11,569 bases of DNA from Clostridiales bacterium. Lineage in GTDB: Bacteria; Bacillota_A; Clostridia; Christensenellales; Borkfalkiaceae. Below are positions 8,212 through 11,569 of this stretch, piece after piece. The first letter of the stretch is position 1, and every line of letters starts with the position of its first letter. The notes under the pieces were generated by a model. It did no database searches and was not told the origin of the DNA. It saw nothing but the letters and a program-made list of their open reading frames with translations. A program made the translations under genes and the position numbers. The DNA lies in NCBI GenBank assembly GCA_015055785.1, contig SVHQ01000039.1:1-11569 (forward strand), read 5' to 3'.

Positions 8212-9927
8212 TTACTTCAACCCTGCCGCAGCCTTATAGCTATCCCAATTCTTCACGATATTTGCGACCTCATTCTTGATAAACTCTTTTGCTGCATTCG
8301 CATAAACCTCAGCCCCATTACCGTTTTTGCCGCCCGCCGGAGTATAAATAGTTGCTGTGCTTTCACTGGAAATATAATCAGGAATATGCCCCTTTGTCGT
8401 AAAGAACTGCGTCATATTTAATTGTTTTCTATAACCACGAGTCCCATTAAACAGAGAAATCAAAGAGAAGTATTTATTTGCAGTAATTTTCGAAGCATTC
8501 CGCACAAATGCGTATTCCGACGTCGTATTTTCAATCGAATAGTAAGGAGTGTTGCCATGCGCGACTCTGTTGAAGGTTTGGCCAAAATCATCACTACTCA
8601 TCATTCTAAGAAACAAGCCTGCAATATCCTTTTTTGGAGAACCTTTCGTGATATAGGCAACATGTTCTACCCCTCTCGAATAGGTAACGCCTCTCGCACG
8701 CGCAACGTTCGCAACGTCCGATTTACCCACGTCGATCCCCTTGTTCGTCTTGACGGCCGATACGATCTCGTCGAGCCCCTTATTTTCATCCACCAAACCG
8801 ATGATATACGACAGCAATTCGTCGCATTGTACGTCGTTAAGTCCATACTCCGTACCCGTTCCGAACAATTTTATCCCGAGGGCGGAAGTCACGGGGAAAT
8901 TGACAAAGTCGATATCTCCCAATTCATCTTCATAATTTAATTTTACCTCGTTAAGCATCCAATCTCCATTGAACATAAACACTGCGCCGTCAACATCACC
9001 CATGACCTTTGCCTGTGCCTGATCCACCGTCTGGCTAAGACTGCCAGGCGCCGCCAAATTCATATCAAAGGTTTGATAAGCCGTACGGAGCATTTCGCTG
9101 ATTGCCGGATGGTTGTAGAGATTTTGACATTCTTCGTCGCTCAAATTTGTGGGTACACCGTTTTCGTCCATGCTTTGGAACGACCAGAACGTATCGTAAA
9201 AATCTGCGTCATATTGCGCTATCAACGTATAAAGGAAACACAATGTATAACCGCTGTTTCCAGAAACATACGTGATTGGATACGTACTGCTTTGAATTGA
9301 ATTGCCAACACCGTTATATCCGCAATAGATCTTATCAAAACAATCGAGCATTTCATTCGTTGTCTTAGGCACCTCAAGTCCGTATGCTGACAATTTTCTG
9401 GTGTTGACGACCAATCCACCCGAAGTCTGCGCCCAATTATACGCATAAACCTTTCCATGGCTATCCGTCATATAAGGAAGCACATCCTCGGACAGCTTTT
9501 CGGAAATAAGTTTACCTTCTTCCGCGCCGTCATAGGAGATGGCTGGCTTGTTATAAACCAACTCGTCGATCTCTTCGACCAAAACGCCGTAATCGCCCAT
9601 CGCACCGACCTGATCGGGGGTTGCGCCGCTGGAAATGTAAAGATCCACCCCTGTATTATCGTAACCGTAATACAATTCTTGTATCAACGTACTATCTTTA
9701 ATCGAGTTATCGGGTGTCTTAATATGTACCTTATACCCCTCAGCTTCATAGAGGCTCTCAAAACGACCTTTCAGCTCATACAGCCAGTCCGTACCAAAAC
9801 CGGCTCTTCTGCATTTAACGACAATCGTCTTTTCATCTACTTGCTCGATACCGCCGCAGGCAGCCAAGCCACTCACCACCATTAACGAGCTAAGCAATAA
9901 AGAAAGTGCTTTCGTTGTCTTTTTCAT
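8212..9927 (-). CDS. Extracellular solute-binding lipoprotein of a sugar ABC transporter
   Basis: A 571-aa lipoprotein and the first gene of the operon. An upstream in-frame ATG at 10002 would add 25 residues, but the ATG at 9927 is preceded by a strong AGGAGG (9942-9937, 9-nt spacing) and gives a clean signal peptide MKKTTKALSLLLSSLMVVSG ending in the lipobox LAAC (Cys24). I therefore reject the longer form. The mature protein has features of family 1 extracellular solute-binding proteins: an N-terminal lobe with repeated acidic/aromatic segments, VDLYISSGATPDQV (94-107), and GGLVVNTRKLSAYGLEVPKT near 170-189, which matches the usual 'LVYNK..F...G...PKT' pattern. At 571 residues it is longer than MalE and nearer to LplA-type oligosaccharide-binding proteins. 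It should deliver its ligand to the two permeases encoded directly downstream. The ligand is unknown. Confidence 0.93.
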   Translation of the reverse strand: MKKTTKALSLLLSSLMVVSGLAACGGIEQVDEKTIVVKCRRAGFGTDWLYELKGRFESLYEAEGYKVHIKTPDNSIKDSTLIQELYYGYDNTGVDLYISSGATPDQVGAMGDYGVLVEEIDELVYNKPAISYDGAEEGKLISEKLSEDVLPYMTDSHGKVYAYNWAQTSGGLVVNTRKLSAYGLEVPKTTNEMLDCFDKIYCGYNGVGNSIQSSTYPITYVSGNSGYTLCFLYTLIAQYDADFYDTFWSFQSMDENGVPTNLSDEECQNLYNHPAISEMLRTAYQTFDMNLAAPGSLSQTVDQAQAKVMGDVDGAVFMFNGDWMLNEVKLNYEDELGDIDFVNFPVTSALGIKLFGTGTEYGLNDVQCDELLSYIIGLVDENKGLDEIVSAVKTNKGIDVGKSDVANVARARGVTYSRGVEHVAYITKGSPKKDIAGLFLRMMSSDDFGQTFNRVAHGNTPYYSIENTTSEYAFVRNASKITANKYFSLISLFNGTRGYRKQLNMTQFFTTKGHIPDYISSESTATIYTPAGGKNGNGAEVYANAAKEFIKNEVANIVKNWDSYKAAAGLK

Positions 9928-9936
9928 TATATATAT

Positions 9937-9942
9937 CCTCCT
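9937..9942 (-). promoter_or_regulatory. Ribosome binding site that fixes the binding-protein start
   Basis: A perfect AGGAGG on the minus strand, 9 nt before the ATG at 9927. It decides in favour of the 571-aa form over the 596-aa form. Confidence 0.85.
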
Positions 9943-9958
9943 ATCGATATTAATATTT

Positions 9959-9986
9959 TTTATATCCACAACGATATCTACGACAA
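9959..9986 (-). promoter_or_regulatory. Candidate proximal promoter of the sugar operon
   Basis: On the minus strand, TTGTCG (9986-9981) and TATAAA (9964-9959) are separated by 16 bp, close to the housekeeping sigma consensus. Initiation would leave a leader of roughly 25 nt that still includes the AGGAGG at 9942-9937. The region is AT-rich, so chance matches are likely, and the distal candidate at 10090-10118 is an alternative. Confidence 0.4.
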
Positions 9987-10089
9987 AAGTGTTTCCCACC
10001 ATAATTTTCTTCGTTTATCTATTTAGTCCGACGCAATGATTTTAACCAATAAAAAATTTTTTTGCCCATACTATGATATCGTATATTTA

Positions 10090-10118
10090 ATTGTATCATT
10101 ACACCTCTCATTTGTCTT
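10090..10118 (-). promoter_or_regulatory. Candidate distal promoter of the sugar operon (extended -10)
   Basis: On the minus strand, TGATACAAT (10098-10090) is an extended -10 element, with AAGACA (10118-10113) 17 bp upstream as a partial -35. If used, the leader would be about 150 nt. A weak -35 paired with an extended -10 would suit activator control by the divergent AraC protein, but this is inferred from the bases alone. Confidence 0.4.
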
Positions 10119-10121
10119 GCT

Positions 10122-10150
10122 ATTTTTAATAAAAAAAGAGTGATTTTTAA
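10122..10150. promoter_or_regulatory. Possible AraC operator: direct repeat with 21-bp period
   Basis: ATTTTTAA occurs at 10122-10129 and 10143-10150, exactly 21 bp apart, or two helical turns. That is the usual geometry for the paired half-sites of AraC-family proteins. The pair ends 11 bp before the -35 of the regulator's own promoter and lies upstream of the distal operon promoter. A longer relative, TGATTTTAACCAAT (10037-10050), resembles TGATTTTTAACAAT (10141-10154). The motif is AT-rich in an AT-rich region, so chance cannot be excluded. Confidence 0.3.
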
Positions 10151-10161
10151 CAATGAAACAA

Positions 10162-10190
10162 TTGACAGCATTCTTTCTTTTTGTTATACT
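10162..10190 (+). promoter_or_regulatory. Promoter of the AraC-family regulator gene
   Basis: TTGACA (10162-10167) and TATACT (10185-10190) are separated by 17 bp, a near-perfect housekeeping sigma promoter. Initiation near 10197 gives a leader of about 20 nt, with GAGAGG at 10204-10209 as the ribosome site 7 nt before the ATG at 10217. Confidence 0.8.
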
Positions 10191-10216
10191 AATATAAAAA
10201 AGCGAGAGGTTATGGT

Positions 10217-11101
10217 ATGTCCACAAAAAAATCAAAGCAACTTATTGAGCATAAAATATTTAATGCAAGCTGTCCTTCGCTGGATCAAGGAGTCGATTTT
10301 CACTGGTGCTATGATAATTACACATCTTTCCACGACCATGATTACTACGAATTCATCGTTATAACCGACGGAAAAATACGACATCTTTATAATTCAACAA
10401 ACAATATAGCTTCCCAAGGAATGCTTTTTTTAGTAAAACCTGGTGAATTTCACCAATTTCTTCCATATCATAATAATCCCGCCAAACATATGAATTTTGC
10501 AATTACCTCAGAAGCATTACACAAACTATCCGAAGCCATTTGGTTGGAAGACACCTCAAAAATAATAGACAGTTGGAAACTTCCAAATAATTTATTTTTG
10601 CCTAAAAAGGATTTTGAATCCATATTAAACTCCATCGAACGTCTAAGCCAATTCCCCATACAATCAAAAAACACGTATGCCGTTATTAAGAACATCCTTC
10701 TCGAAATTTTGATCTTTCTCTTCCAAAAATCAGAGATATTGCAAACATTTAACTCAAATCAAGTTCGCCCCGCCTGGTTAGATACTTTTTTGAATGCGTT
10801 AAATGACCCAAACGTATTCACAATGAAGTTGAAAGATATTTATCCTCTTGCCCCATATTCACAATCCATGCTAAACACCTATTTCAATAAATACGTTGGC
10901 ACAACTTTGATCACTTATATAACCAAACTAAAAATCAACTATGCCTGTACACTTTTACGACATACCGACTCTAGCCCTTTGGAAATCAGTGGCATTCTCG
11001 CATATGACAGTTTAAGCCATTTCAACCGTATTTTTAAAAAGTTTACAGGACTAAGCCCTATCGCATATCGAAAAAAAGTTTCCATGCCTACTAAACCTTA
11101 G
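10217..11101 (+). CDS. AraC-family transcriptional regulator with cupin-like sensor domain
   Basis: A 294-aa protein. The start at 10217 is supported by GAGAGG 7 nt upstream; an ATG 5 nt earlier is in another frame that runs only 74 codons. The N-terminal part fits the AraC cupin-like ligand-binding domain: FHDHDYYEFIVITDGKIRH (38-56), then GMLFLVKPGEFHQF (68-81). The C-terminal 95 residues form the double helix-turn-helix domain. The first HTH is around 202-230 (KLKDIYPLAPYSQSMLNTYF), and the second ends in the conserved block DSLSHFNRIFKKFTGLSPIAYRKK (264-287). It is transcribed away from the sugar operon across a shared 289-bp region, the usual arrangement for a local regulator, probably an activator that responds to the imported sugar. 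Its codons look more AT-rich than those of the operon. It is a stand-alone regulator with no receiver domain. Confidence 0.93.
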   Translation: MSTKKSKQLIEHKIFNASCPSLDQGVDFHWCYDNYTSFHDHDYYEFIVITDGKIRHLYNSTNNIASQGMLFLVKPGEFHQFLPYHNNPAKHMNFAITSEALHKLSEAIWLEDTSKIIDSWKLPNNLFLPKKDFESILNSIERLSQFPIQSKNTYAVIKNILLEILIFLFQKSEILQTFNSNQVRPAWLDTFLNALNDPNVFTMKLKDIYPLAPYSQSMLNTYFNKYVGTTLITYITKLKINYACTLLRHTDSSPLEISGILAYDSLSHFNRIFKKFTGLSPIAYRKKVSMPTKP

Positions 11102-11162
11102 TCTATAATTTTCTATCGTGCTTAAAAACTCCCGCAATAAAACATATTTATATGAGCATAAA

Positions 11163-11225
11163 ACGACACCTTGACTATACGAGCGCGCGCCTGCGGCGCG
11201 CGGTCAAGGTGTCGTCGCTTTTTTT
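11163..11225 (+). terminator. Strong hairpin with T-run after the AraC gene
   Basis: Bases 11163-11175 pair perfectly with 11203-11215 (13 bp). Inside, CGCGCGCC (11184-11191) pairs with GGCGCGCG (11195-11202) around a TGC loop, leaving an 8-nt bulge (11176-11183) on the left arm only. A run of seven T follows at 11219-11225. This fits an intrinsic terminator for the regulator gene, 62 nt after its stop. It is unusually long and GC-rich for a simple terminator. Confidence 0.7.
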
Positions 11226-11250
11226 CGACCGATTTACCGACTTAAAGACC

Positions 11251-11308
11251 GAAAAAACGGTGGTTTTCGCGCTAATCCGCTTGCGAAATACCACCGTTTT
11301 TCTTTTTT
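11251..11308. terminator. Bidirectional terminator between convergent genes
   Basis: Bases 11257-11270 pair with 11283-11297 apart from one bulged base, around a 12-nt loop. An A-run (11252-11257) lies on the left and T-runs (11297-11301 and 11303-11308) on the right, so the hairpin is followed by U's in both transcripts. The placement suits termination of both the regulator gene and the leftward gene ending at 11440. Confidence 0.7.
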
Positions 11309-11439
11309 CGGAACTCTCTTTAAGGTTTTTCGCAAAATTCTGTACGACAAAATACGCCACGTACCACCTTCGTACTGGCGCTGCCACATTCGCATCCCTA
11401 TATTAATATAGAAATAGATGTTTCATTTTTTATAATTTC

Positions 11440-11569
11440 TTACACGCGAAGTCTTTTCTTTTTTCCATAATCTTTTATATCCCTTTCCCAATCCAAAACA
11501 TCACTCCAAAGCACATACATTGTCACATAATCTAAATACGTTCCTACTATATCATTATCACTAAGTTCT
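11440..11569 (-). CDS. 3' end of an unidentified leftward gene (truncated by window edge)
   Basis: On the minus strand, a frame open from the right edge runs 42 codons to a TAA at 11442-11440. The peptide begins ELSDNDIVGTYLDYVTMYVL, continues WSDVLDWERDIKDYG and ends in a basic tail, KKKRLRV. Its balanced composition and helical look suggest a true C terminus rather than a chance frame. The bidirectional terminator at 11251-11308 lies downstream as expected. The piece is too short to assign a family, and start and length are unknown. Confidence 0.5.
   Translation of the reverse strand, partial: ELSDNDIVGTYLDYVTMYVLWSDVLDWERDIKDYGKKKRLRV

Larger units (their letters stand above)
11102..11439. 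other. Palindrome-rich intergenic region
   Basis: A 338-bp stretch between the converging regulator gene and the partial gene at the right edge. It contains three stem-loops: 11163-11215, 11251-11302, and a smaller one pairing 11355-11364 with 11372-11380 (one bulged base, 7-nt loop). Open frames cross it on both strands (11152-11406 and 11175-11387), but they run straight through the hairpins, lack ribosome sites and resemble no protein I know, so I do not call them genes. The core is GC-rich inside AT-rich flanks, which could mean a dispersed palindromic element as well as terminators. Confidence 0.6.

Noticed and set aside
8422..8940. 172-codon open frame on the + strand
   Set aside because: It is antisense to the solute-binding protein gene, with no ribosome site and no recognisable motif.
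9457..9885. 142-codon open frame on the + strand
   Set aside because: It is antisense to the conserved N-terminal half of the binding protein and reads as a shadow frame.
10060..10100. GATATC-centred sequence as a palindromic operator
   Set aside because: The symmetry breaks just outside the 6-bp core, and GATATC also occurs near 9973, so it is likely chance in AT-rich DNA.
9928..10216. Riboswitch or structured leader ahead of the operon
   Set aside because: No convincing long stem or known aptamer pattern was visible, and no terminator/antiterminator pair precedes the binding-protein gene.
11152..11406. Overlapping open frames on both strands downstream of the regulator
   Set aside because: Both run through the terminator-like hairpins and encode palindrome-derived Arg/Thr/Val-rich peptides; no ribosome sites.
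1..11569. CRISPR arrays, tRNA or rRNA genes, transposases or integrases
   Set aside because: No regularly spaced repeats, tRNA-like cloverleaf, rRNA stretch or recombinase motifs were seen by eye. The only protein-level repeats are the InlB-type units and the duplicated domain of the large lipoprotein.

Overview
The window looks like a chromosomal carbohydrate-acquisition locus from a low-to-moderate-GC Gram-positive bacterium, most likely an anaerobic Clostridia-type Firmicute. This is inferred from AGGAGG-type ribosome sites, several lipobox signal peptides, tightly packed genes, and a binding-protein/two-permease ABC importer next to a divergent AraC regulator. No marker gene fixes the taxon.

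Layout. Six genes run leftward from about 9927 to 523 with almost no gaps: a 571-aa solute-binding lipoprotein, two ABC sugar permeases (318 and 295 aa), a 472-aa cytoplasmic TIM-barrel enzyme resembling a glycoside hydrolase, a 947-aa multidomain lipoprotein with an internally duplicated domain of about 230 residues, and a 520-aa lipoprotein that is a secreted paralogue of the cytoplasmic enzyme. Gene boundaries are 12 nt or less, with stop codons overlapping starts or ribosome sites, so this is read as one operon. After a 135-bp gap with a stem-loop comes the 5' part of another lipoprotein with InlB/Flg_new-type repeats, cut by the left edge. On the right, an AraC-family regulator (10217-11101, + strand) is transcribed divergently from a near-consensus promoter. 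Beyond it, 11102-11439 carries palindromes, including two terminator-like hairpins. The last 130 bases hold the 3' end of a convergent gene on the minus strand.

How the parts may work together (inference). The 947-aa and 520-aa lipoproteins sit on the outer face of the membrane and bind or process a glycan. The binding protein and permeases import the product, and the cytoplasmic paralogue acts on what enters. The AraC protein, with a cupin-like sensor domain, would control the operon from the shared intergenic region. No transporter ATPase is encoded here, so a shared MsmK-type ATPase elsewhere is likely.

The most unusual points are the matched outside/inside pair of paralogous enzymes and the duplicated-domain lipoprotein between them. 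I cannot assign either to a named family from the sequence alone.
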